A DNA stretch of 64,000 nucleotides from Phycisphaerae bacterium (GCA_002717655.1 PBAY01000021.1:1-64000), one strand, 5' to 3'. Positions 10,202 through 19,197 are shown, counted from the stretch's first letter. Made by a program: numbers and translations. The notes: a model not told the origin generated them from the letters alone.

Positions 10202-10220
10202 CGACGGCCGCATGCCGTCG
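10202..10220 (-). other. Hairpin in clpC 5' leader
   Basis: CGACGGC at 10202-10208 pairs with GCCGTCG at 10214-10220 around a 5-nt loop, 24 nt upstream of the clpC start. It is not a CIRCE element. It could affect translation or be fortuitous. Confidence 0.4.
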
Positions 10221-10360
10221 AGTTACATCAGGGTATCCGCCAGAACGACTGCCCGCACAGCTTGTGGCCTGATACCGTGTTCTGGCACGGCTGCTGGCGA
10301 TCCGGCGGGGCAGGACGAGATCCCGACCCGGACGGGTTCATCGGCTGAGGAATCCTCGAT

Positions 10361-11716
10361 ATGAAGCACAACCTCCATCTAATACGCAGTTGGGCCCCGG
10401 CAGTTCTGCTGATGATCCTGCTGAAACCCCTCAGCGGGGTGGTAATAGGGGACGTAGCGCTCTCGACCCCTCGTCGACTTCAGGTTGTAGGGGTTGAAGG
10501 AAGGCCACTGCAGATTCAGGCCCAAAGGCTGGATCGGGAGGGAATCCATGGTGAGGAGGGTCTGGTGCCCTGGTCAACGGTCCGACCTCGAGAAGCCTCC
10601 AGGCTGTATCTACAGCTGATGGATCGTGGTGAGGGAGAGGATTGGCTTGATCTGGGCTGGATCCTCTTGGTTCATCCCCATGCTGACCGACAGGATCTTG
10701 CCATGGCCCGCGAATACCTCGCTCAGGCAGCAAGAAAGCTGCCTGAAGGGGAGGCTCGCGTTGAAACCCTGAAGCAACAGGCCGAATCCCATCGACGCGT
10801 TCTTCAGGAGAAGGCGTCGAAGGCTCAGCGAGATCTCCGCCAGAAACTGGGTACCGAAGCAAGGAGTTGGCCCGGAACACCCTGGCCGGAATCAACCCAG
10901 CAGATGGCGGATGAGCGGATGGCGAGACTCCGCGCCTGGATTGCGGACAAACTGCAGACGCTCTCACCTGATCGCGAAGTCGTCAGCAGCGGCAAGAATG
11001 TCAGAACGCGTCATGCATTGATCATTTCGGATCAGCCTCGTACGGATCTTCATGACATTGGTCTTCAGATTGATCACATCGTCTCGGATCTCAACATGAC
11101 GTTCGGTCCTTCGATTGACGCACGTCCATTCGGATCGCGGCTTGGGATTCTTCTGCTGGCCGATACCGATTCCTACGACAGTTTGAATGAGAAGTTGCGA
11201 ACGACCCGGATCGCCGCACTTCCGCGTGCACAACTGCAGGTTCTGGAAGAAGGCAGAGGTGATCTTGTCATTCTGGTTGATGGATCTCGGATCGCTGAGG
11301 CCATGCCGGCGTTGAGGCATGAACTGGTTCATGCCTGGATGCATCGCCTCCATTCACCGATTCGACCTCCCGCCTGGTTCAACGAGGGATTGGCTCACGC
11401 CGTTGCTTGGTGGCGTACGTCGCCTGCTGAGCAGTCATGGAGGCCAGCAGCCGTGAACTGGTTACGAACCCAGCCAGTCAACTCTCTGGTTGAACAGGGA
11501 TATGAAGAGGGAAAGTGGAATACCGCCGGCATTGATACGGCAGCGGCGGGGCTGCTGGTTCGTCGCATGCTTCAGAGTGACAATGAAGCGACGGTTGATT
11601 GGCTCAAACGGATCAAGCGTGGTGAAGCGCCGAATCAGGCCTTTGAGAAAGCCTTTCGTCTCACGGTCGAGCAGCAGCTCAGTCTGGCCGTCCGCTACTG
11701 GAAGCTCAATAACTGA
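10361..11716 (+). CDS. Secreted gluzincin-type metallopeptidase-like protein
   Basis: 451 residues. A signal-anchor or signal peptide occupies about residues 8-28. The C-terminal half has the zinc peptidase signature H320-E-L-V-H324 followed 18 residues later by W-F-N-E342-G-L-A-H, the arrangement of peptidase MA-like gluzincins. The N-terminal half (about 85-200) looks helical, rich in Arg and Gln, possibly a coiled coil. It would act outside the cytoplasm; the substrate is unknown. Its last 11 nt overlap the end of the convergent lolD gene. The annotation rests on the HExxH + E motif and topology. Confidence 0.75.
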   Translation: MKHNLHLIRSWAPAVLLMILLKPLSGVVIGDVALSTPRRLQVVGVEGRPLQIQAQRLDREGIHGEEGLVPWSTVRPREASRLYLQLMDRGEGEDWLDLGWILLVHPHADRQDLAMAREYLAQAARKLPEGEARVETLKQQAESHRRVLQEKASKAQRDLRQKLGTEARSWPGTPWPESTQQMADERMARLRAWIADKLQTLSPDREVVSSGKNVRTRHALIISDQPRTDLHDIGLQIDHIVSDLNMTFGPSIDARPFGSRLGILLLADTDSYDSLNEKLRTTRIAALPRAQLQVLEEGRGDLVILVDGSRIAEAMPALRHELVHAWMHRLHSPIRPPAWFNEGLAHAVAWWRTSPAEQSWRPAAVNWLRTQPVNSLVEQGYEEGKWNTAGIDTAAAGLLVRRMLQSDNEATVDWLKRIKRGEAPNQAFEKAFRLTVEQQLSLAVRYWKLNN

Positions 11717-12428
11717 ATGCTGAAGAAGCTTGCGAAACGGTCTCTTCGACCTGACCACGATTCAGAACGACGACCCGGTCCGCAAGAGCCGCGATCTTCT
11801 GATCATGCGTCACCATGACGATGCTCAGTCCGGCTTGATGTTCCTTGCGAAGAAGATCAAGGATCTCCTGACCGGTCTGTTCATCGAGATTTCCAGTCGG
11901 TTCGTCGGCCAGCAGTACCTTGGGTCTGTTGACCAGTGCTCGTGCGATGGCGACCCGCTGACGTTCTCCGCCTGAGAGTTCACGTGGACGATGGTTGAGG
12001 CGATGATTCAGTCCAAAGGCTTCAAGCAGTTCAAGTGCTCGCTGACGGTCAGTGCGAATACCGGATCCCACCAGCCCCGGCAGCAGGGCATTCTCGATCA
12101 CCGTGAGTTCAGGGAGCAGGTGGTAGAACTGAAAGACGAAGCCCACCTCACGATTTCGATAGCGATTGCGACTTCGTCGGCCATGTGAGGAAATCGACTT
12201 TCCCATGTAGCGAACTTCGCCACACCCGGGATCAGGCGTGTCCAGACCTCCAAGCAGGTGAAGCAGCGTACTCTTGCCTGATCCACTTGAGCCAAGGACC
12301 GTGACCCATTCACCCTGATGAAGTTGCATCGAACTGCCACGGAGCACCGGTACGTTGACCGCTCCCATCTGGTAGGTCTTGTGCAGTGAATCTGCTTCAA
12401 GCAATGGTGTATTGGTGAACTCACTCAT
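11706..12428 (-). CDS. lolD: ABC transporter ATPase, LolD-like
   Basis: 240 residues with Walker A GSSGSGKSTLLHLLGGLD, signature LSGGERQRVAIAR and Walker B PKVLLADEPTGNLD. The G-G-L-D after Walker A and the E-P-T-G-N-L-D sequence are typical of the LolD/MacB/FtsE group. The start overlaps the end of the permease gene by 8 nt, so the pair is translationally coupled and likely forms a lipoprotein-release complex at the inner membrane. LolD is favoured because the permease resembles LolC/E; MacB- or FtsE-type function cannot be excluded. Its 3' end overlaps the convergent peptidase gene. Confidence 0.85.
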   Translation of the reverse strand: MSEFTNTPLLEADSLHKTYQMGAVNVPVLRGSSMQLHQGEWVTVLGSSGSGKSTLLHLLGGLDTPDPGCGEVRYMGKSISSHGRRSRNRYRNREVGFVFQFYHLLPELTVIENALLPGLVGSGIRTDRQRALELLEAFGLNHRLNHRPRELSGGERQRVAIARALVNRPKVLLADEPTGNLDEQTGQEILDLLRKEHQAGLSIVMVTHDQKIAALADRVVVLNRGQVEETVSQASSAFSY

Positions 12429-14307
12429 AGCGAAGCGCCTTCACTGGATCGATGTCAGCGGCACGTGCAGCAGGAATGGCAGCTCCCACAAGACTGAAGA
12501 TGACCGCACCGATCATCGTGGTGATCGCATTGGGCCAGTCGATGTTGTTAGGAACTTCCGTGAAGTAGTAGACCGCTGGATCCCAGATCACCACGCCACC
12601 CTGCGCATCGAGAAAGAAGATCAGGCCGGTCATGGCACCCAGAATGCAGGTCCCCATCACTCCGAGGACGACGGGAAGAATCCGGCCACTGAAGCTTCGA
12701 ATGATCGTCCAGAGGAGAATCAGCAGTGTGACGGCTGCGAACGACCATCCCAACCAGAGGGGGGGTTCAGCCAGCATGTCGTGGATGCTGTTGACGTTTC
12801 TCGTGACCAGCCATCCAAGCAACAGGCCGATGAACGCGCCGATGACTCCGACGACCAGACCGTAGAGCAGAAAGATCCAGACGATTCCCGGGCGAGAGGC
12901 TCCGATACTTCTCAGAATTCCGATATCACGTGTCTTCTCGTAGACGATGGCCCAGAAGATCGCGAGGACCAGTGCGGCACAGACGATGTAGACGATCGAG
13001 AACAGCGTTCTCATCAACGCCCGCTCTTTTTCCACGGGTCCGATGAAGGCCGCGTTCTGTTCTTCCCAGGTCAGGATGTTGAGTCCGAGGTTGACGCCTT
13101 CGATGGGAGGTTGCGGACTGTCGGGATGAGCTTCAGCCATCCTGCTGGTGAAGCGTTGGTAGGCCTGGCTGACCTTGTCACGCAGTTGATTGACATCGAT
13201 GCCGTCCTGACCTCTCACGATGACCATGGTTGCTCTGGCGGGTTCCGTGGCGACGACCTTGAGCGGGTCGAATTCATCGACGATTTCTGCTTCATCGAGA
13301 TGCATCATCTGCTGCGCGACATGGATTGGAATCATTACCCGGATTTCATCAACGCTGTAGACACCGCTGCTGAATTCATTGATGAACGGCATGATCATGG
13401 TTTCCGGCTCGAGCGTTCCTCCGGAAGCATCCACAGGAACGGTCGTCAAGGCTCCTTCAAATCTTGGAAGCCACCAGAATCCATCTGCCCTGATCTGGTA
13501 TTGGCCTTGACGGTCACGGTAATTCGCGTCAGAAACATGAATTCCCGAAACAATCCCTGGCGTGCCATTGCGTTCCATGGCCATGGAGGTGGGAAGAAGG
13601 TCAGTATTTTCTGCGGTATCCCGCTGTTGTTCCACACTGATGGCACGTTGCAGTGCATCGATCTGATCAGGTTCAAGGATGTCTCGCAAGACACCTGTAT
13701 TGGTCAGCAGGACATAGCGGAGATGTTCGTTCCATTCGGGTCCGGTCAGTGCTGAGCCGAGATCCAGAACCTGACTGTCAGTGCTTACCTCGGTCGTATT
13801 CGAAAGCGAGGCTCTCAGGATCGCAATCCGTTGCGCATCATCAAGCGTCTCGACCACCGGGCCATACTGCTCGTCCCGTAGTACATGGTAGGAAGCTGCA
13901 TCAGGTACCTCTGGCCACATCAAGGTGTCTTCATAGGCCGTGACCTTGTCGAATCGAGCAGGATCGATGCCCCAGATCTGAACCATCTTCGGTTCCTTCG
14001 TAGCCCCGCGCGGATAGGGCATTCGAAGGACACCAATGGTTTCAACCAGTGGAGCTGAAGCAACTACTTCAGGCAGTTCATCAAGTTCCAGCATCAGATC
14101 TTCGTAGTACGGGATACCCGTCACGGGATAGCTGATGACGACATCGCCCATCAGCGTACGGCCGGAGTCGCGAACCATATCGAGAAATCCAGTCATCACG
14201 GATACCACGATGATCACGAGTGCCACGCAAAGCGCAACCGCCGCCACGGCCAAAACCGGAATGATGCGGCTGGTGAGATATCTGCTTGTCAGAAGGAACT
14301 GATACAC
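12421..14307 (-). CDS. LolC/LolE-type ABC permease, enlarged
   Basis: 628 residues. An N-terminal helix (about 20-45, LAVAAVALCVALVIIVVSVMTGF) is followed by a large periplasmic domain (about 55-425) and three C-terminal helices in an FtsX-like arrangement (about 440-620), ending in PAARAADIDPVKALRYE, the usual FtsX/LolC family C-terminus. Standard LolC/E proteins are about 400-415 residues; the excess is in the periplasmic part and in an extra hydrophobic insertion between the last helices (TLLILLWTIIRSF and LPVVLGVMGTCILGAMTGLIF). It most likely extracts lipoproteins with the downstream LolD-like ATPase. A single permease may act as a homodimer (LolF-like). Confidence 0.82.
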   Translation of the reverse strand: MYQFLLTSRYLTSRIIPVLAVAAVALCVALVIIVVSVMTGFLDMVRDSGRTLMGDVVISYPVTGIPYYEDLMLELDELPEVVASAPLVETIGVLRMPYPRGATKEPKMVQIWGIDPARFDKVTAYEDTLMWPEVPDAASYHVLRDEQYGPVVETLDDAQRIAILRASLSNTTEVSTDSQVLDLGSALTGPEWNEHLRYVLLTNTGVLRDILEPDQIDALQRAISVEQQRDTAENTDLLPTSMAMERNGTPGIVSGIHVSDANYRDRQGQYQIRADGFWWLPRFEGALTTVPVDASGGTLEPETMIMPFINEFSSGVYSVDEIRVMIPIHVAQQMMHLDEAEIVDEFDPLKVVATEPARATMVIVRGQDGIDVNQLRDKVSQAYQRFTSRMAEAHPDSPQPPIEGVNLGLNILTWEEQNAAFIGPVEKERALMRTLFSIVYIVCAALVLAIFWAIVYEKTRDIGILRSIGASRPGIVWIFLLYGLVVGVIGAFIGLLLGWLVTRNVNSIHDMLAEPPLWLGWSFAAVTLLILLWTIIRSFSGRILPVVLGVMGTCILGAMTGLIFFLDAQGGVVIWDPAVYYFTEVPNNIDWPNAITTMIGAVIFSLVGAAIPAARAADIDPVKALRYE

Positions 14308-14316
14308 GGCCGGAGA

Positions 14317-15006
14317 TCATAGCTGGCCAGAGCGGATTTCCACGGAAAGTGCTCTGGTCAGGCTTGCAGGGATGCCGAGATCGATCACATGGACCGTTCC
14401 GATGAATTCCGCTGCAGGGGGTTCAAGAAAGCCTTTTTTCCATCCTACGAAGCTCGCCGTGTGGCTTGCATGAACTGCATCGCCCAATGGGCGGCCGGTG
14501 TCCGTGTCCAGACCCGAGGGGAGGTCCACCGCGAGTACGGGTGCCTGGGCGGTATTGATGGACTGGATCAGATCGAGGGAATTACCTGTGACGGGTCGAT
14601 CAAGTCCTGTTCCCAACAGGGCGTCCACGATCAGGGTCGCCTCATCAAGGATCCGATGGTCCTGAGTGATTGTGATATCGAGTTGGCATGCTTGCTGCCA
14701 GTTGTGCGCCGCATCGGAGCCGGTTCGGGGAGGATCACTGGCGAGAATGGTGGTCCTGACCGACCTTTGTTTCAAATGTCTCGCCATGGCATATCCGTCA
14801 CCTCCATTGTTCCCACGGCCGCAGACAATGACGACATGCTGTGCTTCGATCGGCGGCGGCATCATTTCCAGAAGCAGTCGTGTGCATCCGATTGCAGCGT
14901 CTTCCATCAATTGCAGACCCGGGATGCCCAGTTGTTCGATTGCCTGATGGTCTACCTCCCGGATGCCTGCTCGATCAAAGATCATTGTTTCCTTTGGCGT
15001 GCCCAT
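14317..15006 (-). CDS. nnrE: NAD(P)H-hydrate epimerase
   Basis: 229 residues forming the YjeF N-terminal domain only; the ADP-dependent dehydratase half (NnrD) is absent. The enzyme epimerises damaged R-NADHX/NADPHX to the form the dehydratase repairs. Visible landmarks are G-I-P-G-L-Q-L-M-E-D-A-A, the nucleotide loop CGRGNNGGDGYAMAR, and D-A-L-L-G-T-G-L-D-R-P followed by A-V-D-L-P-S-G-L-D. The start is ATG at 15006 (MGTPKETMIFDRAGIREVD); the longer frame to 15246 is rejected because it runs into the divergent glycosyltransferase gene and carries non-homologous sequence. Confidence 0.92.
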   Translation of the reverse strand: MGTPKETMIFDRAGIREVDHQAIEQLGIPGLQLMEDAAIGCTRLLLEMMPPPIEAQHVVIVCGRGNNGGDGYAMARHLKQRSVRTTILASDPPRTGSDAAHNWQQACQLDITITQDHRILDEATLIVDALLGTGLDRPVTGNSLDLIQSINTAQAPVLAVDLPSGLDTDTGRPLGDAVHASHTASFVGWKKGFLEPPAAEFIGTVHVIDLGIPASLTRALSVEIRSGQL

Positions 15007-15051
15007 GCCAGATGGTATCCAGAGCAGGGTTTGATGACCTGACAGGGGCCT

Positions 15052-16269
15052 GTGCTCTACACTCTGCGCATGATTGTGCTGTTCATCCTTTGTGGGATTG
15101 GAATAGGGCTCGCCATCATCGGCGATGTCATCTGGTCCATCGTGGGTTGGCGGCTTCGCCGCACACTGCGATCCGGGTTGAGCGTGCGTTCCCATCTGGA
15201 AGATCCAATTGAAGAGGAACTGGTGACGATCGTGGTGCCTGCTCACAATGAAGAGCGGATCATCTCGCGTTGTGCAGAAGCCCTCATGAGTCAGAGGTGG
15301 TCGAAGCTTGAGATCATCTTCGTCGCCGATCGTTGTACTGATGGAACGGTTGACCTGCTTCGTCGGACCGTGGATGGTGATGAGCGCGTTCGGATCATCG
15401 AGAACAACAGCTGCCCTGATTCATGGGCGGGCAAGTGCAATGCAGCCAGATTGGGTGCCGCTGGCGCATCCGGTCGCTATCTGATCTTCATGGATGCTGA
15501 CACCATTGCGGATCCCGATTTGATTCGGGCTGCGGTGACCTCTGCCAAGGCACGTGGCGCATCGCTTCTGAGTCTCTTGACGAAGCTGACAATGAAAGCC
15601 GTCTATGAACGTCGTACACAGACTGCGGCCTCCATGCTGCTGCTGACTCTCTATCCGCCTGAACGAGTGAATCGTGACGAGGCATCACGTCCCTTTGCAA
15701 ATGGGCAGTTCATGCTGTTTGAACGTGAGTGGTATGAGAAGATCGGAGGGCATGAGGCGGTGCGTGATGATCTGCTGGAAGACATCGCCTTTGCTCGTTG
15801 TATTGATGAACATGGCGGACGTGTCAATCTCTTGAGTGCAGATGGACTGCTCGAGTGTTCGATGTATTCATCTTCCGCTGCGTTTCGCAGAGGCTGGCAG
15901 CGTATTTTCATCGAGGCATGCCGTCGGAAGCCAGCGAGAATGCGTCAATGGGCAACACGGCTCCGGCTGCTTGGGCTGTTCATCCCGTCAGCGATCTTGA
16001 TGGCTTGTATCGTTGGTATTGTCACACTTGCGATGGGAAGCTTCTGGTGGGGCCTGACGACCATTCTCGTTTCAGTCATCGCATTATTTGTTCAGGCCAT
16101 CGTACTGGCAGCGATCTATCGTTCATTCCACCAGCCACCAATCTCGATCTGGCGGTTTCCAATGGGCTGTGAAGATCTGGCAAGAATTCTGTGTGAAGGC
16201 GCTCGTGTACTTGAACAGGGCAAGCCTGTTCTGTGGGGCGGGCGTGAGTACATTCTGGAACCGAGATGA
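15052..16269 (+). CDS. Family 2 glycosyltransferase, membrane-bound (HpnB-like)
   Basis: 405 residues. An N-terminal helix (about 5-28) precedes a GT-A domain with VTIVVPAHNEERIISRC, the D-x-D motif MDADT near residue 144, a W-A-G-K loop, and a late L-L-E-D-I motif (QxxRW-like position). Two helices follow at about 305-350. The W-x-G-K and L-Y-P-x-x-x-V-N motifs recall the hopene-associated glycosyltransferase HpnB and glucosylceramide-type synthases, so a lipid acceptor is plausible; the window also encodes hopanoid enzymes, but this link is inference. The listed start is GTG; the in-frame ATG at 15070 is the alternative, with an AGGGG run that suits neither perfectly. It overlaps surE by 4 nt. 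Confidence 0.8.
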   Translation: MLYTLRMIVLFILCGIGIGLAIIGDVIWSIVGWRLRRTLRSGLSVRSHLEDPIEEELVTIVVPAHNEERIISRCAEALMSQRWSKLEIIFVADRCTDGTVDLLRRTVDGDERVRIIENNSCPDSWAGKCNAARLGAAGASGRYLIFMDADTIADPDLIRAAVTSAKARGASLLSLLTKLTMKAVYERRTQTAASMLLLTLYPPERVNRDEASRPFANGQFMLFEREWYEKIGGHEAVRDDLLEDIAFARCIDEHGGRVNLLSADGLLECSMYSSSAAFRRGWQRIFIEACRRKPARMRQWATRLRLLGLFIPSAILMACIVGIVTLAMGSFWWGLTTILVSVIALFVQAIVLAAIYRSFHQPPISIWRFPMGCEDLARILCEGARVLEQGKPVLWGGREYILEPR

Positions 16270-17075
16270 GTGAGAAGAAAATGCGGATCCTTTTGACGAA
16301 TGATGACGGAATTCTTGCACCTGGGATTCTGGCGCTCCATGGAGCGTTGGAAGGTCTTGGTGAAATCGTGACCATTGCGCCCAAGACCGTGCAGTCCGCC
16401 ACCAGTCATGGCATCACCTATACCGAGCCATTGATGGTGGAGGATGTCGAAATGAAACCCGGTGTCCATGGTCAGTCCGTGGATGGACGCCCGGCGGATT
16501 GCGTCAAGCTGGCCTTGCGTTCACTGTGGGAAGAACGTTTTGGCGAGGGAAGCAGGCCGGATCTGACCATCAGCGGCATGAACAGTGGAGCCAACATCGG
16601 CATCAACGTCATCTATTCAGGAACTGTTGCGGCAGCAATGGAGTCGGCATTTCTCGGAGTTCCTTCCATTGCCGTCAGTCTTCTGATGCGTAATCGGGAG
16701 AAGACGCATTGGTCACGAGCAGCTCAGATTGCCAGAGAACTCATTGATCGAGTTCTGCAGAGACCTCTGGATGCACATGAAGTCGTGAACATCAACCTGC
16801 CCGAGACCGAGTCTGCCGATCGACCAATGCCCGAGGTCAAGGTCGTTGGCATGAACAGTGCACCGCTTGAAGAAGATTACGAAAAGAGAGTCAGTCCCTA
16901 TGGTCAGGTGTACTACTGGGCAGCTGGAACGGGATTGAACTTTGCGACCACGTCACCCGGATCGGATGTCGAGGCGGTCTTGTCGGGGCATGCCAGCGTG
17001 ACACCGTTGCGTTACGTCTTGACGGATGAGGCGAGGATGCAGACCTGGCGTGATGTCTTTGGATCAACAGCCTGA
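16266..17075 (+). CDS. surE: 5'/3'-nucleotidase SurE
   Basis: 269 residues. The SurE acid phosphatase landmarks are present: RILLTNDDGI at the start (metal ligands D13, D14), the S-A-T-S-H-G loop (about 43), and SGMNSGANIG with Y-S-G-T-V-A-A-A-M-E near residue 100-120. It removes phosphate from nucleoside 5'- and 3'-monophosphates and short polyphosphate and is linked to stationary-phase survival. The start ATG at 16266 overlaps the stop of the upstream glycosyltransferase (ATGA), so the two are coupled. Its stop abuts the stop of the convergent tonB gene with no spacer. Confidence 0.95.
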   Translation: MSEKKMRILLTNDDGILAPGILALHGALEGLGEIVTIAPKTVQSATSHGITYTEPLMVEDVEMKPGVHGQSVDGRPADCVKLALRSLWEERFGEGSRPDLTISGMNSGANIGINVIYSGTVAAAMESAFLGVPSIAVSLLMRNREKTHWSRAAQIARELIDRVLQRPLDAHEVVNINLPETESADRPMPEVKVVGMNSAPLEEDYEKRVSPYGQVYYWAAGTGLNFATTSPGSDVEAVLSGHASVTPLRYVLTDEARMQTWRDVFGSTA

Positions 17076-18332
17076 TCAGTTGAGCTTGAGCATCAGTTCC
17101 ATCTGAATCGTGATGCGTTCGCCAGCTTCCAGTTCCTTGAGCTTCTCGCCTGAAGCCCGCCATTTGTACAGGCTGGCTTTCACGTTCGCATCTAGTCTTG
17201 GATCGCCGGAACCTCTCAGGATCTCCGCGTAGGCAGGCTTTCCCCTCGAGTCGAAATCAAATCGGACGAGGAGATTGCGACGGCCACTGCTGGTTACCTT
17301 CTGAAGCGCCGTGAACTTCGGCTTTCTGGGGCGAAGCTGCAGGCCATGTGCAGCGATTGGCTTTCCCATCATCCAGTCCTTGCGAGGAACCTTGATGGTC
17401 GAGGTAGCGCTGGAATCGCTTTTGGACGCATTGGGCTTCGGGGGAAGATCCTCTGCGGTGTCTTCCTTGGCCTGAGGAGATTGTTCGCCAGGTGGTGCGT
17501 CACCCTTGGAACCGCCTGGTCCAGCCTTTGAAGGCTTGGCTGGCGTCTCGGGTGGCTGAGCGGGTGGTGTCTCCTTGGGCTTTTCTGGTTCAGCCTTCTT
17601 GGTTTCCGCTGGAGCTTCTGGCTTGGCTTCTGGTTCTTTTGAAGCGGGGGTCTCAGCATCCTTGGGATTCTGAACAGGAGTGGTCTTTGTATCGGCTTTG
17701 GATTCGGGAAGTTTGTCCGAGGGTTGATCCTGTTTCGCGCCAGGTGTCGGACTGGCGGTCTCTCCGATCGGAGCGGGCCCTGTGCTTGTTGGCTTGAGTC
17801 CACCGGGTGGTGGTGGTGTCTGATCCGGCGTCTCAGAGGCCGGGCCTGTTGCCGGTGAAGGTTCCGATTTCGCCTCCGGCGCATTGGAAGCAGTTTGTTG
17901 ATCATTGTTCGGAACAGCGGCAGGCATCGTGTCAGTCTGTGCTGCTTCAGGTGTCGTAGGAGATGTTGGCTGTTGCGGAGTGGCTTGAGGTGAATCCGGT
18001 GCAGCAGGCGCTCCGCCAGCAACCGGCATGGCTGAAGCTGCTTCAAGTTCAGCCTGTTCAACCGTCGCCAGTCGTGCGAGATGCTCTTGATATTCCTCGT
18101 AGCCAATCCATGTAAGGGTGGAGGCTTCGGACTCATCAATCCCCAGTTCTTCCTTGTCTTCCTCTTCTTCTTCAGGAGTCCTCTTGAACTCCGACTTGTT
18201 CAACTGTTCCTCGTCGAATCCGCGATCAGCAGGAGATGAGGCTTCAACAAGTCCCGGGAGCAGGATGAAGAGGTGGATCCCCACGGAGGCGATCAGGGCG
18301 GCCCAGAGGATGATTCGATCATGCCGAATCAC
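17076..18332 (-). CDS. TonB-like energy-transducing protein with long Pro-rich linker
   Basis: 418 residues. One N-terminal helix (about 8-28, IILWAALIASVGIHLFILLPG), then a very long Pro/Ala/Lys/Thr-rich linker (about 90-310), then a TonB C-terminal fold (about 335-418) with N-L-L-V-R-F-D-F-D-S-R-G and SLYKWRASGEKL. It would span the periplasm and couple inner-membrane energy to an outer-membrane receptor. The start overlaps the end of exbD by 4 nt, so the two are coupled. No exbB is nearby and no TonB-dependent receptor is in the window, so the third subunit is encoded elsewhere. The linker is compositionally biased and codes apparent open frames in other phases, which are not genes. Confidence 0.82.
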   Translation of the reverse strand: MIRHDRIILWAALIASVGIHLFILLPGLVEASSPADRGFDEEQLNKSEFKRTPEEEEEDKEELGIDESEASTLTWIGYEEYQEHLARLATVEQAELEAASAMPVAGGAPAAPDSPQATPQQPTSPTTPEAAQTDTMPAAVPNNDQQTASNAPEAKSEPSPATGPASETPDQTPPPPGGLKPTSTGPAPIGETASPTPGAKQDQPSDKLPESKADTKTTPVQNPKDAETPASKEPEAKPEAPAETKKAEPEKPKETPPAQPPETPAKPSKAGPGGSKGDAPPGEQSPQAKEDTAEDLPPKPNASKSDSSATSTIKVPRKDWMMGKPIAAHGLQLRPRKPKFTALQKVTSSGRRNLLVRFDFDSRGKPAYAEILRGSGDPRLDANVKASLYKWRASGEKLKELEAGERITIQMELMLKLN

Positions 18333-18763
18333 GGTGCAGGCTCCATGGCATCTCGATCCTGTCCAACCAGTTGGATATCGATCCCGGCCAGGTGCAGCTG
18401 GTCCCAGAGACCGGTCAGCATCGGTCCACGATCGACGGTTCCATTGCCTGCTTCCATGACGATGTACACGGTGGTTTCAGGCTTTGCCTTGAGGACTTCC
18501 TGCAGGGCCGCCAGTACATCTGCTGAAGCCACCTGTTCATGGCCCACGAAGATCGTCCCATCGAGTTTCAGGGTGATTCCCACCGCCGGAGTGGTCTCCG
18601 GGCTTTCGGAGGAGGAATAGGACTCGAGCGGTACGGGCAGCATGTCGACCCGGACCATCAGGACCATGGCGTAGATGAAGAACGTGAGGATCAGGAAGAT
18701 GACGTCGATGAGCGGCATCAGCTCGATGCGTGGATCAAGTTCTTCCCGACGGAGTTTCAGCAT
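18329..18763 (-). CDS. exbD: ExbD/TolR-family biopolymer transport protein
   Basis: 144 residues. Basic N-terminus, then a single helix (about 16-37) that carries the conserved Asp of the ExbD/TolR family (ELMPLIDVIFLILTFF, Asp20), then a periplasmic domain with a T-V-Y-I-V-M-E-A motif. The Asp is the expected proton-pathway residue with ExbB or TolQ. It is co-transcribed with the downstream TonB-like gene. TolR is an alternative name; the adjacency to TonB favours ExbD. Confidence 0.88.
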   Translation of the reverse strand: MLKLRREELDPRIELMPLIDVIFLILTFFIYAMVLMVRVDMLPVPLESYSSSESPETTPAVGITLKLDGTIFVGHEQVASADVLAALQEVLKAKPETTVYIVMEAGNGTVDRGPMLTGLWDQLHLAGIDIQLVGQDRDAMEPAP

Positions 18764-18780
18764 GTGTCAGCTCTTGGGAT

Positions 18781-19137
18781 CTAGAGATCCAACTGAAGCG
18801 TTGCCAGTGCGGTCGTGACGTTCTCGCTGAACGTGAAGATGCGATCGAGGCCCGTGGCCAGAAGGGCGGTCCAGATACCGTCGCTCACGCTGCAGATAAT
18901 CAGACGCTGGCGAGGTTCGGACTTCTCAAGAAGCTCACGTGCGGTGAGCAACGCGGCCAGATTGGAGGAGTTCACTGTTGCGACATTCTGAAGATCAACA
19001 ATGACATCGGGTACTTCGCCCTGTGCATCACGGAGTGTCCGAAGCCGTTGATGGAGATTGTCCATGTCCTCCGAGAACATGGGCTCATCGTTCAGCTCGG
19101 CGATCATGATGTTTTCAGACCAACTATTCAGGGCCAT
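18781..19137 (-). CDS. STAS-domain protein (anti-sigma-factor antagonist-like)
   Basis: 118 residues forming one STAS domain. It begins with S-E-N-I-M-I-A-E-L, has the D-V-I-V-D-L-Q-N-V strand, and then V-N-S-S-N-L-A-A-L-L around the position where SpoIIAA-type proteins carry the phosphorylated Ser (the S-S pair near residue 57). It likely binds a switch kinase or another signalling partner in the cytoplasm. ATG at 19137 is chosen because the GAGGGAGAG purine run precedes it; ATG at 19179 would add 14 residues with no homology to the family. It sits between gyrA and exbD on the same strand. No cognate anti-sigma kinase is in the window. Confidence 0.8.
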   Translation of the reverse strand: MALNSWSENIMIAELNDEPMFSEDMDNLHQRLRTLRDAQGEVPDVIVDLQNVATVNSSNLAALLTARELLEKSEPRQRLIICSVSDGIWTALLATGLDRIFTFSENVTTALATLQLDL

Positions 19138-19197
19138 CAGGCTCTCCCTCTTCCGGTTCCCCGGATCAACTGTCGTCATCCTACCCGAGGAAAGGGC

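Noticed and set aside
10179-10360. CIRCE heat-shock operator in the clpC/peptidase spacer
   Set aside because: No TTAGCACTC-N9-GAGTGCTAA match; only an unrelated hairpin.
12379-13755. 458-residue plus-strand frame opposite the LolC-like gene
   Set aside because: Antisense shadow without family features.
14317-15246. NnrE with an 80-residue N-terminal extension
   Set aside because: The extension overlaps the divergent glycosyltransferase start and lacks homology; ATG 15006 fits the family.
17369-18139. Arg/Pro-rich frame inside the tonB-like gene
   Set aside because: It comes from the low-complexity linker read in another phase; no family features.
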